A stretch of 64,000 nt of DNA from Microbacterium sp. ACRRU (GCF_022346945.1 NZ_JAKRNI010000003.1:62001-126000); one strand, 5' to 3'. Shown: positions 19,253-29,786, counted from the stretch's first letter. Numbers and translations: made by a program. Notes: generated by a model from the sequence alone, not told the origin.

Positions 19253-20293
19253 ATGGGCCAGAAGAATCCCCGCATCGCCGTGCTCGGCACCGGCGCGCAG
19301 GGCGCAAGCATCGGGGCGGACCTCGTCCGTGCCGGTCTCGACGTCACGTACATCGAGCAGTGGCCGGCGCACGTCGAGGCCATGCGCGCGCGCGGGATCG
19401 AAGTGCGCCTGCCCGACGAGACCCACGTCACGCCCGTCCACGCCCTGCATCTGTGCGAGGTGGCGACCCTCCGCGAGCCCTTCGACATCGTCTTCATCGT
19501 CGTCAAGGCGTACGACACCCGCTGGGTCGCCGAGCTGATCGCCCCGTACGTCGCGGAGGACGGGTTGGTCGTGGGCCTGCAGAACGGGATGACGCAGGAT
19601 GCCATCGCGGCCGCCGTCGGCGCGCACCGCACCATGGGCGCCGTGATCGAGGTCGCGTCGAACATGTTCGAACCCGGCATCGTGAACCGGCAGACACCCG
19701 TCTCGGGCTCATGGTTCGCCGTCGGTGCGTACGACGACAGCGCCCGCGGGCGAGAGCCCGAGGTCCAGGCGGTCCTCTCCCACACCGGACGCGTCGACAT
19801 CTCGCCCGACATCCGCTCGTCCAAGTGGATGAAGCTGGTCGCCAACGCCGGTGAACTCGTCCCCTCCGCGATCCTCGACCTCCCCCTGGCATCCGCGGTG
19901 GCACTCCCCGGCGTGCACGACTTCATGATCGAGTGCGGCAAAGAGGCCGCGCGCGCCGCGCTCGCCGACGGCAGCCGGCTCATGCCGATCTTCGGGCTCT
20001 CCGAGGACGCCGTGACCGACCCCGACCGCTACGCGGCCGACCTCCTCGGCGCCGTGCTCGACAGCTTCTCCCTCCCCGACACCAAGACGACGGTCCTGCA
20101 GGACTGGATGAAGGGTCGTCACGCGGAGTACGACGAGGTGAACGGGCTCGTCGTATCCGTGCTCGCGGCCGCGGGGCAGGAAGCGCCGTACAACGCGCAC
20201 ACCGTTCGCCTCGCGAAAGAGATCGAGGCGGGACGGATGCCCCGCTCCGCAGCGAACGTCGATGCCCTCCTCGACGTCGTCGTGAACGGATGA
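19253..20293 (+). CDS. Ketopantoate-reductase-family oxidoreductase 1 (PanE/ApbA fold)
   Basis: The 346-residue NADPH-binding protein starts at ATG 19253 behind CAAGGAGGACCC. The N-terminal Rossmann motif is RIAVLGTGAQGASIGADL (about 7-24). VVKAYDTRW and LQNGMTQ follow at the expected positions. The C-terminal domain has SKWMKLVANA, with the Lys/Asn pair, and LQDWMKGRHAEYDEVNG, matching PanE catalytic and binding motifs. It is a close paralogue of the gene at 24101, sharing IEQWPAHVEAMR and LHLCEVATLRE. Because both copies sit divergent from an amidohydrolase, reduction of an island 2-keto or related intermediate is more likely than pantothenate synthesis. Confidence 0.86.
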   Translation: MGQKNPRIAVLGTGAQGASIGADLVRAGLDVTYIEQWPAHVEAMRARGIEVRLPDETHVTPVHALHLCEVATLREPFDIVFIVVKAYDTRWVAELIAPYVAEDGLVVGLQNGMTQDAIAAAVGAHRTMGAVIEVASNMFEPGIVNRQTPVSGSWFAVGAYDDSARGREPEVQAVLSHTGRVDISPDIRSSKWMKLVANAGELVPSAILDLPLASAVALPGVHDFMIECGKEAARAALADGSRLMPIFGLSEDAVTDPDRYAADLLGAVLDSFSLPDTKTTVLQDWMKGRHAEYDEVNGLVVSVLAAAGQEAPYNAHTVRLAKEIEAGRMPRSAANVDALLDVVVNG

Positions 20294-20412
20294 GGCGTCA
20301 CCGTGTTCAGGCGCGGCGCACAGGATGTGCGCGAGCAGGCCGGTAGCGTGGTCCCTCGACGGGCGGTCTCCCGGTGATCGGGATCACCGCCCTCGGACGA
20401 GGAGGCGCGGAC

Positions 20413-21102
20413 ATGACCGACGACATCGGCCAGCGACTGCGTGACGCGCGGCTGCAGCGCGGGATGAGTCTGCGAAGCGTCGCGAGCTCTCTGGGCGTGT
20501 CGGCGAGCCTGATCTCTCAGGTGGAGACGGGAAAGACGCAGCCGTCCGTGTCGACGCTGTACGCGATCGTGACGCATCTGGGAATCTCCATCGACGAGCT
20601 GCTCGGCGTGTCCGCGACCGCTCCCACCGAGACGACGGTTCCCTCACCCGCGCCGACATCGTCCGACCCCACCGTGCAGCACGCGGCCGACAACGCCGTC
20701 CTCGACATGGAGAACGGCGTTCGGTGGGAGCGCCTGGCCGCCGGCGCGGGCCCGGCCGATGCTCTGCTCGTCACCTATCAGCCGGGCGCCTCCAGCTCCG
20801 TGGAGGGCAAGATGATGCGCCACGCGGGCATGGAGTACGCCTATCTCCTGGAGGGCGAGCTGACCCTGCGCCTGGAGTTCGACACCTTCACCCTCCGGCC
20901 GGGCGACAGCCTGCACTTCGACTCGATCCGCCCCCACCTGTACGTCAACCAGAGCGATCAGATCGCTCGCGGCATCTGGTTCGTCGTCGGACGCCGCGAG
21001 CACAATCAGGCCATGCCGTCGGCGGGGCAGCTCGGCACGCCCCGCGAGACGATCGAGTCCGCGGTCGACGTCCTGCGCGCGATGGACGACCTCGGCCGCT
21101 GA
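20413..21102 (+). CDS. XRE family regulator with C-terminal cupin domain
   Basis: The 229-residue regulator starts at ATG 20413 behind ACGAGGAGGCG; the frame extends 13 codons further upstream without a ribosome site. An N-terminal helix-turn-helix (about 5-65: LRDARLQRGMSLRSVASSLG, then LISQVETGKTQPS) is joined to a C-terminal cupin (about 130-205: MMRHAGMEYAYLLEGEL and FTLRPGDSLHFDS). The cupin probably binds the effector. This layout is common in regulators of small-molecule catabolism (PuuR/SutR type). Surrounded by the two amidohydrolase/reductase pairs, it is the best candidate controller for them. It is convergent with the alcohol dehydrogenase gene five bases away. Confidence 0.85.
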   Translation: MTDDIGQRLRDARLQRGMSLRSVASSLGVSASLISQVETGKTQPSVSTLYAIVTHLGISIDELLGVSATAPTETTVPSPAPTSSDPTVQHAADNAVLDMENGVRWERLAAGAGPADALLVTYQPGASSSVEGKMMRHAGMEYAYLLEGELTLRLEFDTFTLRPGDSLHFDSIRPHLYVNQSDQIARGIWFVVGRREHNQAMPSAGQLGTPRETIESAVDVLRAMDDLGR

Positions 21103-21107
21103 CGCCC

Positions 21108-22172
21108 TCAGCGCACCGCGCCGTGTCGCGCCACGCGCCGCCGTGTCGCGGTCGGGTCGATCACGGTCTTGATCTGGCGCGACCCTCCGCGGGTCAGGGG
21201 GCCGAGCGCCCCCTCCGCGACCTCGTCGAGAGGGAGCACCTCGTCGGCGACGTCGGACCAGTCCGCCCGGGCGGCCAGCAGCTCCACCGCGCGAGGGAGA
21301 TCGGCCGCGATCGCGTGGGCGACGGTGCCGACGATCGTGTATTCGCGCAACGTCCACGCTCCCAGAGGGACGGGGATGTCCTCGCGCTGGATGCCGACGG
21401 GTACGAGCACCGCGCCCGGGAGGGCCGCGTCGACGACCTCGTCCCATCCGGCCCGAGACCCGCTCACCTCGAACAGGACGTCGGCCTCGCGCCCCGCAGA
21501 CCTCAGCTCAGCGGCGACGGAGCTCTCCCCGGCCGTCAAGGTGCGTTCGGCTCCGAGAGCGCGGGCGAGAGCGAGTCGGCTCTCGGAACGGTCGACCGCG
21601 AGCACCCGAGCACCGACGGACGCGGCGGCGTACGTCAGGAAAGCGCCGATCCCTCCCACACCGACGACCACGGCGTCCTGCCCCTCCGAGAGCCCGCTCC
21701 GCGCCACCGCGTGCACCGCGATGGCCATCGGCTGCGCGAGCGCGAGCGTGTCGGATGCCAGCCCCCACGCCGAGACATCCTGCACCGTGCCCGCCGGGAC
21801 GCGCACGAACTCCGCGAGCCCCCCGTCCACCTGCAGTCCGGCCGTGCGATAGCGGCGGCACAGGTTGGTCCGGCCCGCACGGCACGGCTTGCACTCACCG
21901 CACGAGATCCCGGCGCCGCACACCACCTGCGCGTCGAGCGGAAGATCCACGCCCTCGCCGACGGCCTCGACGGTCCCGGTGAACTCGTGACCCAGCACGA
22001 CCGGCAGATGCGTGAGCACGGGACCGCGGGAGTACTCGGTGGCATCCGACCCGCACACCCCGCACCCCGTCACCCGGACGAGGACCTCGCCGGGACCGGG
22101 GACGGGCACCGGCCGGCTCTCGACGCGCAGGTCCCCCGGCCCGTAGAGCACGGCCGCCCGCATGACGGTCAC
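21108..22172 (-). CDS. Zinc-dependent alcohol dehydrogenase (MDR family)
   Basis: The 354-residue medium-chain dehydrogenase has catalytic-zinc residues in GCGVCGSDATEY (Cys near 40) and GHEFTGTVEAVGEGV, and a structural-zinc loop in CGECKPCRAGRTNLC (about 92-106). Its Rossmann segment contains VVGVGGIGAFL. The GTG at 22172 overlaps the Dabb stop as GTGA; an in-frame ATG three codons later (22163) is an alternative. It closes a leftward set of amidohydrolase 3, Dabb protein and dehydrogenase. It resembles threonine/sorbitol-dehydrogenase-like members, but the alcohol substrate is unknown. Confidence 0.88.
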   Translation of the reverse strand: MTVMRAAVLYGPGDLRVESRPVPVPGPGEVLVRVTGCGVCGSDATEYSRGPVLTHLPVVLGHEFTGTVEAVGEGVDLPLDAQVVCGAGISCGECKPCRAGRTNLCRRYRTAGLQVDGGLAEFVRVPAGTVQDVSAWGLASDTLALAQPMAIAVHAVARSGLSEGQDAVVVGVGGIGAFLTYAAASVGARVLAVDRSESRLALARALGAERTLTAGESSVAAELRSAGREADVLFEVSGSRAGWDEVVDAALPGAVLVPVGIQREDIPVPLGAWTLREYTIVGTVAHAIAADLPRAVELLAARADWSDVADEVLPLDEVAEGALGPLTRGGSRQIKTVIDPTATRRRVARHGAVR

Positions 22173-22480
22173 AGGGCGGTCCCGTCGGGAACCTCGAGCT
22201 GCGCCGCCTGGCGGTCCTCGATCATCCGGGACAGGTGGGCGTCGTACACCGCCGCGTGCGCCGGGGAGTCCAGGTACGCAGCGAGCGCCTGCTCATCGTC
22301 GACGAGAGCGACGACGGCGTAGTCCGCGGGGCTCGGGCGTAGGCGCAGATTCACGCCACACCGATATCCGCGCAGGACCGGTAGGCCCGCCGCCATGTCC
22401 TCGAGCGCTTCGGTCAGAGCCTCCACCTCCTCGGGGGTGACCTCGGACCTCCACGTGAACAGGGCGGCGTGCAGAATCAT
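22169..22480 (-). CDS. Dabb family protein (stress-responsive alpha/beta-barrel domain)
   Basis: The 103-residue single-domain protein matches the dimeric alpha/beta-barrel (Dabb) family. It begins MILHAALFTWR, with the conserved His after the first strand. In the second half it has DYAVVALVDDEQALAAYLDS followed by PAHAAVY, the typical YxxxPxH region. Dabb proteins are small and include polyketide-cyclase-like and unknown-function members that often sit in catabolic operons. It is ten bases downstream of amidohydrolase 3 and overlaps the dehydrogenase start, so it probably acts on, or protects, an intermediate of that route. Confidence 0.78.
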   Translation of the reverse strand: MILHAALFTWRSEVTPEEVEALTEALEDMAAGLPVLRGYRCGVNLRLRPSPADYAVVALVDDEQALAAYLDSPAHAAVYDAHLSRMIEDRQAAQLEVPDGTAL

Positions 22481-22489
22481 CCGGTCTCC

Positions 22490-23956
22490 TCAGTCCTGGG
22501 CGCGGGCGACGACGTGGGCGTCGCCGTCGGTGTAGCGGTACGGGTTCTCGATCTCCTCGTCGACGGGGATCTCGGGGTGCATGCCCTCTTCCCACGCCTG
22601 GTCGCCCAGCTTCGAGCGCACGTACTCCACCGACGCGGCCACCTTGTCCCGCACGGGCGCCAGAGGAAGGCCGATGCGGGTCCCCTGGTACTTGACGACC
22701 TTTCCGTTCACGACGACCGTGTGGACGTCCGCGGTCCCGGCCTGGTACACCACGTGCGCGTACGGGTGGAGGATCGGGGTCATCGCGGGAGACTCGTCGT
22801 TCTTGATCAGCACGATGTCGGCGCGCTTGCCGGGCGTCAATGAACCGATGCGATCCTCGAGACCGAGGGAACGCGCACCGCCCATCGTCGCCATCCGCAG
22901 CACGTCCTCGGCCCGCAGCCGGTTGGCCACGATGGTCTCACCCCGGGCGTGCGCCTCGAGGTGGTCGCGTGAGCGGTCGGCGCTCAGGGTTGCCCGCATG
23001 GCCGAGAAGAAGTCGGCGCTCCACCAGACGCTCGTGTCCATCGAGAGAGATGCCGGGATTCCGTGCTTGCGGATCGCCCACGTCGAGGGGTATCCCTGGC
23101 CGGCGCTCTGCTCGGACTCGGTGGCCACCGACACGGTCCCCCCGGTCGCCGCGATCTTCTGGTAGCTCTGCTCGTTGAGCGACGCGGAGTGGACGTAGCA
23201 GATCTCGGGCGTCATGAACCCGGCGTCGTACATCTGCGTGATCGCGGTGTCGGTCGTGGCTCCCCAGACACCGGCGTGCGTGGTCACGCGCAGGCCGAGT
23301 TCGCGCGCCGCCTCGAACGCGCCCCGCTCGGGGAACTCTGGGGAACCGGGGACGTCGAAGGCCAGCTGCAGCGTCATCATGTCGTCGGGCGCCGAGAAGT
23401 TGCGCGAGACGAAGTCGCGGAACTCGGGAGCGTTGGCCCACTCCCACGGCGCGCCGAGATAGTTGCCGTAGCCGAGGACGAACCGCCCCGGGATCTCGCG
23501 CAACGCCTGGAGCGCCGCCTCCCCGTACTCGGGAGTGCGGAGGCCGTGCGACCAGTCGAGCGTCGTGGTGACACCGGTGTCGACGGATTCCAGCGCGCTG
23601 AGGAGGTTGCCGGCGTAGACGTCTTCGGGGCGGAACACCTCTCCCCAGTTCAGGTAGTAGAAGACGAAGTATTGGCTGAGCGCCCAGTCCCCGCCGTATC
23701 CGCGCAACGCGGACTGCCACATGTGACGGTGGGTGTCGACGAACCCGGGGGTGACGATGCCGCCGGCGGCATCGATCTCGAGAGTGCCCTCGGGAACGGC
23801 GAGTCGGTGCCCGACCGCGGCGATGTCGCGGCCGATCACGAGAACGTCGGCGTCGTTCAGCACGCCCTGCTCGTCCATGGTGATGACGGTGGCGTTGCGG
23901 AAGACGAACGGGCGGTCCGCCGAGAACTGCTCAGCGGAGGGTGTGCTGTCGGTCAT
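22490..23956 (-). CDS. Amidohydrolase 3, AtzA/TrzA/cytosine-deaminase-like (COG0402)
   Basis: The 488-residue third paralogue has HxH in FVDTHRHMWQS, His in VTTHAGVWG, His in CYVHSASLN and Asp in LSMDTSVWWSAD. The HxxE position reads Val (HAGV), and the loop after the final Asp is WWSAD instead of NGGD, so this copy is the most divergent at the active site. The ATG at 23956 follows GGGGAGAAGACC; the frame is open 20 codons further upstream without support. It leads a three-gene leftward unit and is divergent from the second ketopantoate-reductase-like gene, repeating the arrangement at 17694-20293. Confidence 0.86.
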   Translation of the reverse strand: MTDSTPSAEQFSADRPFVFRNATVITMDEQGVLNDADVLVIGRDIAAVGHRLAVPEGTLEIDAAGGIVTPGFVDTHRHMWQSALRGYGGDWALSQYFVFYYLNWGEVFRPEDVYAGNLLSALESVDTGVTTTLDWSHGLRTPEYGEAALQALREIPGRFVLGYGNYLGAPWEWANAPEFRDFVSRNFSAPDDMMTLQLAFDVPGSPEFPERGAFEAARELGLRVTTHAGVWGATTDTAITQMYDAGFMTPEICYVHSASLNEQSYQKIAATGGTVSVATESEQSAGQGYPSTWAIRKHGIPASLSMDTSVWWSADFFSAMRATLSADRSRDHLEAHARGETIVANRLRAEDVLRMATMGGARSLGLEDRIGSLTPGKRADIVLIKNDESPAMTPILHPYAHVVYQAGTADVHTVVVNGKVVKYQGTRIGLPLAPVRDKVAASVEYVRSKLGDQAWEEGMHPEIPVDEEIENPYRYTDGDAHVVARAQD

Positions 23957-24100
23957 GGTCTTCTCCCCATTGAGAATGTTCGTTCCTGGTTTACACTCTT
24001 CCCAAGTTCCCGGCAAGAGCGGGACGGAACGTTCAGCCGAGTTTCATGAATTGCGCGGTCGTGTCTCGTACGTTCGCCCCCACTCCAACGAAGGAGCATG

Positions 24101-25105
24101 ATGACCACACCGTCCATCGCCGTCCTGGGCGCGGGGGCCAACGGCGCCTCCATCGGCGCGGATCTGATCCACGCCGGCCTCGACCCGGTGCTCATCGAAC
24201 AGTGGCCGGCGCACGTGGAGGCGATGCGCCGCGACGGCCTCCGCATCGAGATGCCGTCCGGAATCCGGCACGTGCACCCGCGCACACTTCACCTGTGCGA
24301 GGTTGCGACCCTGCGGGAGCGGTTCGACCTGGTTCTCCTGGTGACCAAGGCGTACGACGCCCGCTGGTCCGCCGCGCTCATCGAGCCGTATCTCGCCCCC
24401 GACGGTGCGATCGCCGCCGTGCAGAACGGCATGACGACAGAGGCGGTCGCCGACGTGGTCGGAGCGGACCGGTGCGTCGGTGCCGTGATCGAGATCTCCT
24501 CGACGATGACCGACCCCGGCATCGTGCATCGCCACGTCGATCCCGAGCGGTCCTGGTTCGCCGTGGATGCTCGAGCCCCGCGCGGCGCAGACGTGGCAGA
24601 CCTCCTGTCGCACTCGGGCGAGGTCGCCCGCGTCGACGACATCGCCTCGGCGAAGTGGATGAAGCTCGTCAGCAACGCATCGGTGCTGGTTCCCACGGCG
24701 GCACTCGGTCTGCCCATGGTGGATGCCATCACGGTGCCGGGCATGCGCGACGTCATGCTCGAGGCGGGCCGTGAGGCACTGCGAGTGGCGGGCACCCACC
24801 GCGTGCTGCCGATCTTCGGCCTCACGCCCGCGTCGATCGCGGACTCGCCGGATGTCGTGGAGACGATGCTCGATGCGCTCTACGAACGGTTCACCGTGCC
24901 GGGGGCGACGACCACGGTGCTCCAGGACTGGCGCAAGGGCCGGCACAGCGAAGTCGACGACATCAACGGCGCCGTCGTGGCCGCGGGCCGCCGGCTCGGC
25001 ATCCCGACGCCCGTCAACGAGGCGATCGTCGCCGTCGGACACGCCATCGAGCGGGGCGACGTCGAACCGTCCCCGGCCGCGCTGCGCGAGATGCAGCGCG
25101 GCTGA
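24101..25105 (+). CDS. Ketopantoate-reductase-family oxidoreductase 2 (PanE/ApbA fold)
   Basis: The 334-residue paralogue of the gene at 19253 has Rossmann motif SIAVLGAGANGASIGADL, VTKAYDARW, VQNGMTTEA, SAKWMKLVSNA (Lys/Asn pair) and LQDWRKGRHSEVDDING. Two ATG codons are adjacent (24098 and 24101). The second has better spacing from AAGGAG at 24091-24096 and is used here. It is divergent from amidohydrolase 3 and ends five bases before the convergent rlmB gene, which marks the right edge of the island. Reduction of a keto acid made by this route is inferred; pantothenate synthesis cannot be excluded for one copy. Confidence 0.86.
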   Translation: MTTPSIAVLGAGANGASIGADLIHAGLDPVLIEQWPAHVEAMRRDGLRIEMPSGIRHVHPRTLHLCEVATLRERFDLVLLVTKAYDARWSAALIEPYLAPDGAIAAVQNGMTTEAVADVVGADRCVGAVIEISSTMTDPGIVHRHVDPERSWFAVDARAPRGADVADLLSHSGEVARVDDIASAKWMKLVSNASVLVPTAALGLPMVDAITVPGMRDVMLEAGREALRVAGTHRVLPIFGLTPASIADSPDVVETMLDALYERFTVPGATTTVLQDWRKGRHSEVDDINGAVVAAGRRLGIPTPVNEAIVAVGHAIERGDVEPSPAALREMQRG

Positions 25106-25109
25106 GGGA

Positions 25110-26104
25110 TCAGTTGGCGTTACGCAGCGTCGAGACCTGGTACAGGGCGACGGATGCCGCGATCCCCGCGTTCAGCGACTCGGTCGCCGTCGAGATCGGG
25201 ATCGACACCACCTGATCGCACGTCTCGGTCACCAGGCGCGACAGGCCCTTGCCCTCGGACCCGACGACGATGACGACGGGGCGGTCGGCCAGTTCCAGCT
25301 CGGGCAGCGACACGTCGCCGTCGCCGGCGAGGCCGAGCACGAAGACGCCCTGCTTCTTGAAGTCCTTCAGCGTCGCGGTGAGGTTCGCCGCGAGCGCCAC
25401 CGGCACGCGCGCAGCCGCACCGGCGCTGGTCTTCCAGGCCGCCGAGTTCACGCTCGCCGATCGACGCTGCGGCAGGACGAGACCCTGACCCCCGAAAGCG
25501 GCGGTCGAGCGGATGATCGCGCCGAGATTGCGCGGATCGGTCACACCGTCGAGAGCGACCAGGAGCGGCAGCTCGCCACGGTCGATGATCTGCTCGAGCA
25601 TGTCCTGCGGGTGGGCGTACTCGTACGGCGGCACCTTCAGGGCGACGCCCTGGTGAACGCCGTCGAAGCCCGCCATCCGGTCCAGTTCGGGCCGGGTGAC
25701 CTCGAGCACGGGGATGCCACGGTGCGTAGCGATCGACAGCATCTCCTTGACACGGTCGTCCATCTCGACGCGCTGCGCGATGTAGAACGCCGTCGCAGGG
25801 ATCTTCGCGCGCAGCGCCTCGAGGACCGAGTTGCGGCCGGTGACGGTTTCGGTGTCGTCGGACTGCTTGGGCCGCGCGCGGTTCTGCGAGGAGCCGACCG
25901 GGCGCACCCCGGGCTTGCCCTTGCCACCGGCGGCGGCGTAACGCTCCTGAGCGGCCTTGCGCTTGCCGGCGACGTGCCAGCTGCGGTCCTCCGCCTTGGG
26001 CGTGGGGCCCTTGCCCTCGAGCGCCTTGCGCGAGTGACCGCCGGTTCCCTTCAGCGGGCCTTTCTTCTTGCCGGGCTTGCGGGCTCCGGGCCGTCCAGGC
26101 TTGC

Positions 26105-26108
<4 letters not shown>
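25110..26108 (-). CDS. rlmB: 23S rRNA (guanosine-2'-O-)-methyltransferase RlmB (SpoU/TrmH family)
   Basis: The 332-residue SAM-dependent rRNA methyltransferase has a long basic, low-complexity actinobacterial N-terminus (about 1-85, rich in Lys/Gly/Arg). A substrate-binding domain (TVTGRNSVLEALRA, about 88-101) and the knotted SPOUT domain follow. SPOUT motif 1 is DPRNLGAIIRSTAAFG, motif 2 VVVGSEGKGLSRLV and motif 3 IPISTATESLNAGIAASV. These fit the TrmH/RlmB group that methylates G2251 of 23S rRNA. The start overlaps the cysS stop as ATGA, the usual actinobacterial cysS-rlmB pair. Confidence 0.92.
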
Positions 26109-27502
<1,394 letters not shown>

Positions 27503-27570
27503 CGCTCCAGCCTATCGGCCGCCTCGGACGGCGACCCGGGCCCGAAACACGGCCCCGCTAGGGTCGCCTC

Positions 27571-28032
27571 ATGGTGTGGGAGATCCGACTCGACGACGTG
27601 TCCGCCGCCGACACACGCGCGCTCGTCACCGCACACGTGTCCGGGATGCGGGAGAACACCCCGCCCGAGAGCTGCCACGCCCTCGACGCCGACGCGCTCC
27701 TGGACGGGGGCGCGCTCCTGTGGTCCGCACGTGTCGACGGCGAGCTCGCCGGTATCGGCGCGCTCGCCCCGTGGGGCGAGGACGCGGGTGAGCTGAAGTC
27801 GATGCGCGTCACCGAACAGTTCCTCGGGCAGGGGGTCGGCCGCGCGATTCTGCGGCACATCATGAACGAGGCGCGCGGCCGCGGCATCCGGAGCCTGTGG
27901 TTGGAGACCGGAAGCGGCGACGACTTCCTCGCCGCACGCGGCCTCTACCGGAGCGAGGGATTCGTCGAATGCGGGCCGTTCGGGTCGTACCGGCCCGACC
28001 CGCTCTCGACCTTCATGATGCGCGAGCTCTAG
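27571..28032 (+). CDS. GNAT family N-acetyltransferase
   Basis: The 153-residue GNAT-fold protein has the acetyl-CoA pyrophosphate-binding motif A ([20 protein letters not shown], about 86-105). The motif B region is [13 protein letters not shown], close to the PsiE/YsnE type. The ATG at 27571 is the first start in frame. It is divergent from cysS with only 68 bases between starts, and its end overlaps the convergent ispDF gene by four bases. Substrate unknown; small-molecule or protein N-terminal acetylation are both possible. Confidence 0.88.
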   Translation: MVWEIRLDDVSAADTRALVTAHVSGMRENTPPESCHALDADALLDGGALLWSARVDGELAGIGALAPWGEDAGELKSMRVTEQFLGQGVGRAILRHIMNEARGRGIRSLWLETGSGDDFLAARGLYRSEGFVECGPFGSYRPDPLSTFMMREL

Positions 28033-29228
28033 GCCGGGACGACGAGCGCGGTCGCGAAGGCGGCGACGCCCTCGGTGCGTCCGGTGAAACCGAGACCATC
28101 GGTGGTCGTCGCACTCACCGACACCGGCGCACCGCCGAGGGCCGCGGAGAGCACCCGCTCGGCCTCGGCCCGCCGCGCAGCGAAGCGCGGTCGGTTGGCC
28201 TGCACCTGCACCGAGACGTTCCCGATGCGCCAGCCCGCCGCGCCCAGCAGCTCTCGCGTATGTGCGAGGAACGCCTTCGCGTGCGCGCCCGCGAACTCGG
28301 GACGATCCGTGCCGAAGTGGGTGCCGATGTCGCCGAGGCCCGCCGCGGCTAGCAGGGCGTCGACGATCGCGTGCGCCACCGCATCGCCGTCGGAGTGGCC
28401 GGACAGTGCCGGTTCTCCCGGCCATTCCAGGCCCGCCAGCCACAGCGAGCCCTCGCCGCCGAACGCGTGCACGTCGGTGCCGACGCCGACCCGGGGAGCG
28501 GGGAGCGCGCGGGCGGGGGCGGTGATCGCCGGCGAGTCCGACACGAGCGCTCGTGCGCGATCGAGATCGGGAGCGGTCGTGATCTTGAAGGATGTCGCGT
28601 CCCCCGCGACCGTGATCACGGGGTGGCCGGCGGCGGCGACGAGAGCGGCGTCGTCCGTATGGTCGGCGTCGGCGGCGTTCACCGCCTCCACCAGCACGTG
28701 CCGGCGGAATCCCTGCGGCGTCTGCGCAGCGGCGAGCTCGGAGCGGTCGACGGCCGCGACGATGGCCCCGGTGGCATCCACCTTTTTGATGGTGTCCACG
28801 ACGGGCACCGCCGGGATGACCGCGTCCGCACCCTGATCGAGCGCGGCGACGACGCGTTCGAACACCGACGGGGGCGTGAGCGCGCGGGCAGCGTCGTGGA
28901 CGAGGACGGTGTCGACGTCCGCCCAGAGGGCCGCGAGACCGGCCGCCACCGAGGACTGGCGCGTCGTTCCCCCGGCCACGACCGACACCAGATCGATTCG
29001 ATCGCCCGCCACCTCACGGACCTCCGTGAGAGCAGGGCCCTCGAACCCCGCGGGCACGACGACGACCACCTGCGCGCGCGGCGCAGCGAACACCCCCCGA
29101 AGGGCATGACGCAGGATCGTGTGTTCGTCGAGGCCGACGAAGGCCTTGGGAGCACCGCCGTTCAAGCGAGTGCCGGAGCCGGCGGCGACGACGATGACGG
29201 CCAGACGCGGTACGGGTGAGGGAATCAC
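28029..29228 (-). CDS. ispDF: Bifunctional IspD/IspF (MEP cytidylyltransferase / MEcPP synthase)
   Basis: The 399-residue fusion supplies two non-consecutive steps of the non-mevalonate isoprenoid pathway. The N-terminal IspD domain (1 to about 230) has [10 protein letters not shown] (13-22), APKAFVGL and the DAARALTPP region. The C-terminal IspF domain (from about 243) has [10 protein letters not shown], with the Asp/His metal ligands, then [20 protein letters not shown] and DIGTHF, followed by [12 protein letters not shown]. The first start is GTG 29228. It follows carD by 43 bases in the same direction, a linkage common in actinobacteria. Fusion of ispD and ispF is known in several bacterial groups. 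Confidence 0.95.
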   Translation of the reverse strand: MIPSPVPRLAVIVVAAGSGTRLNGGAPKAFVGLDEHTILRHALRGVFAAPRAQVVVVVPAGFEGPALTEVREVAGDRIDLVSVVAGGTTRQSSVAAGLAALWADVDTVLVHDAARALTPPSVFERVVAALDQGADAVIPAVPVVDTIKKVDATGAIVAAVDRSELAAAQTPQGFRRHVLVEAVNAADADHTDDAALVAAAGHPVITVAGDATSFKITTAPDLDRARALVSDSPAITAPARALPAPRVGVGTDVHAFGGEGSLWLAGLEWPGEPALSGHSDGDAVAHAIVDALLAAAGLGDIGTHFGTDRPEFAGAHAKAFLAHTRELLGAAGWRIGNVSVQVQANRPRFAARRAEAERVLSAALGGAPVSVSATTTDGLGFTGRTEGVAAFATALVVPA

Positions 29229-29271
29229 CCGACCACGCTAGCGCGCACGCGCGGGAGAACCGCGCCGACGA

Positions 29272-29754
29272 TCAGGAGGCGAGGACCTCGTCGAGCACGA
29301 CGCTCGCACGGTCTTCGTCGGTCTTCTCCGCCAGAGCGAGCTCGGAGACGAGGATCTGCCGGGCCTTGGCCAGCATGCGCTTCTCGCCCGCGGACAGACC
29401 GCGGTCCTGGTCACGGCGCCACAGGTCGCGCACGACCTCGCTCACCTTGATGACGTCGCCCGAAGCCAACTTCTCGAGGTTCGCCTTGTAGCGGCGCGAC
29501 CAGTTGGTCGGCTCCTCTGTGAAGGGCGCACGCAGCACCTCGAAGACGCGGTCGAGACCCTCTTTGCCGATCACGTCACGAACGCCCACGAGGTCGACGT
29601 TGTCGGCGGGGACCTCGATGACCAGGTCGCCCTGCGTGACGTTGAGCTTCAGGTACTTCTTCGTCTCGCCCTTGATGACGCGTTCTTTGACCTCGATGAT
29701 CGTGGCCGCGCCATGGTGCGGGTAAACGACGGTCTCGCCAACCTCAAAAAGCAT
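29272..29754 (-). CDS. carD: CarD family RNA polymerase-binding transcription factor
   Basis: The 160-residue essential actinobacterial factor binds the RNA polymerase beta subunit and stabilises open complexes at rRNA and housekeeping promoters. The N-terminal Tudor-like RNAP-interaction domain is recognisable from [18 protein letters not shown] helical DNA-binding C-terminal domain contains [16 protein letters not shown] and [10 protein letters not shown], with the family Trp. Length matches CarD of mycobacteria. The frame stays open far upstream, but the ATG at 29754, behind AAAGGACATAACTCC, is the conserved N-terminus. It is transcribed with ispDF. Confidence 0.95.
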   Translation of the reverse strand: MLFEVGETVVYPHHGAATIIEVKERVIKGETKKYLKLNVTQGDLVIEVPADNVDLVGVRDVIGKEGLDRVFEVLRAPFTEEPTNWSRRYKANLEKLASGDVIKVSEVVRDLWRRDQDRGLSAGEKRMLAKARQILVSELALAEKTDEDRASVVLDEVLAS

Positions 29755-29780
29755 GGAGTTATGTCCTTTCGGCAACATCC

Positions 29781-29786
29781 AGGATA
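29781..29786 (-). promoter_or_regulatory. Extended -10 element of carD-ispDF
   Basis: On the minus strand TGGTATCCT gives a TG-extended -10 (TATCCT at 29786-29781) about 27 bases upstream of the carD ATG. No good -35 is visible, as expected for an extended -10 promoter. Confidence 0.5.

Noticed and set aside
17561..24100. A shared operator in the three amidohydrolase upstream regions
   Set aside because: Comparing 17561-17693, 19128-19252 and 23957-24100 by eye gave only short chance words such as GAATGT and no common palindrome.
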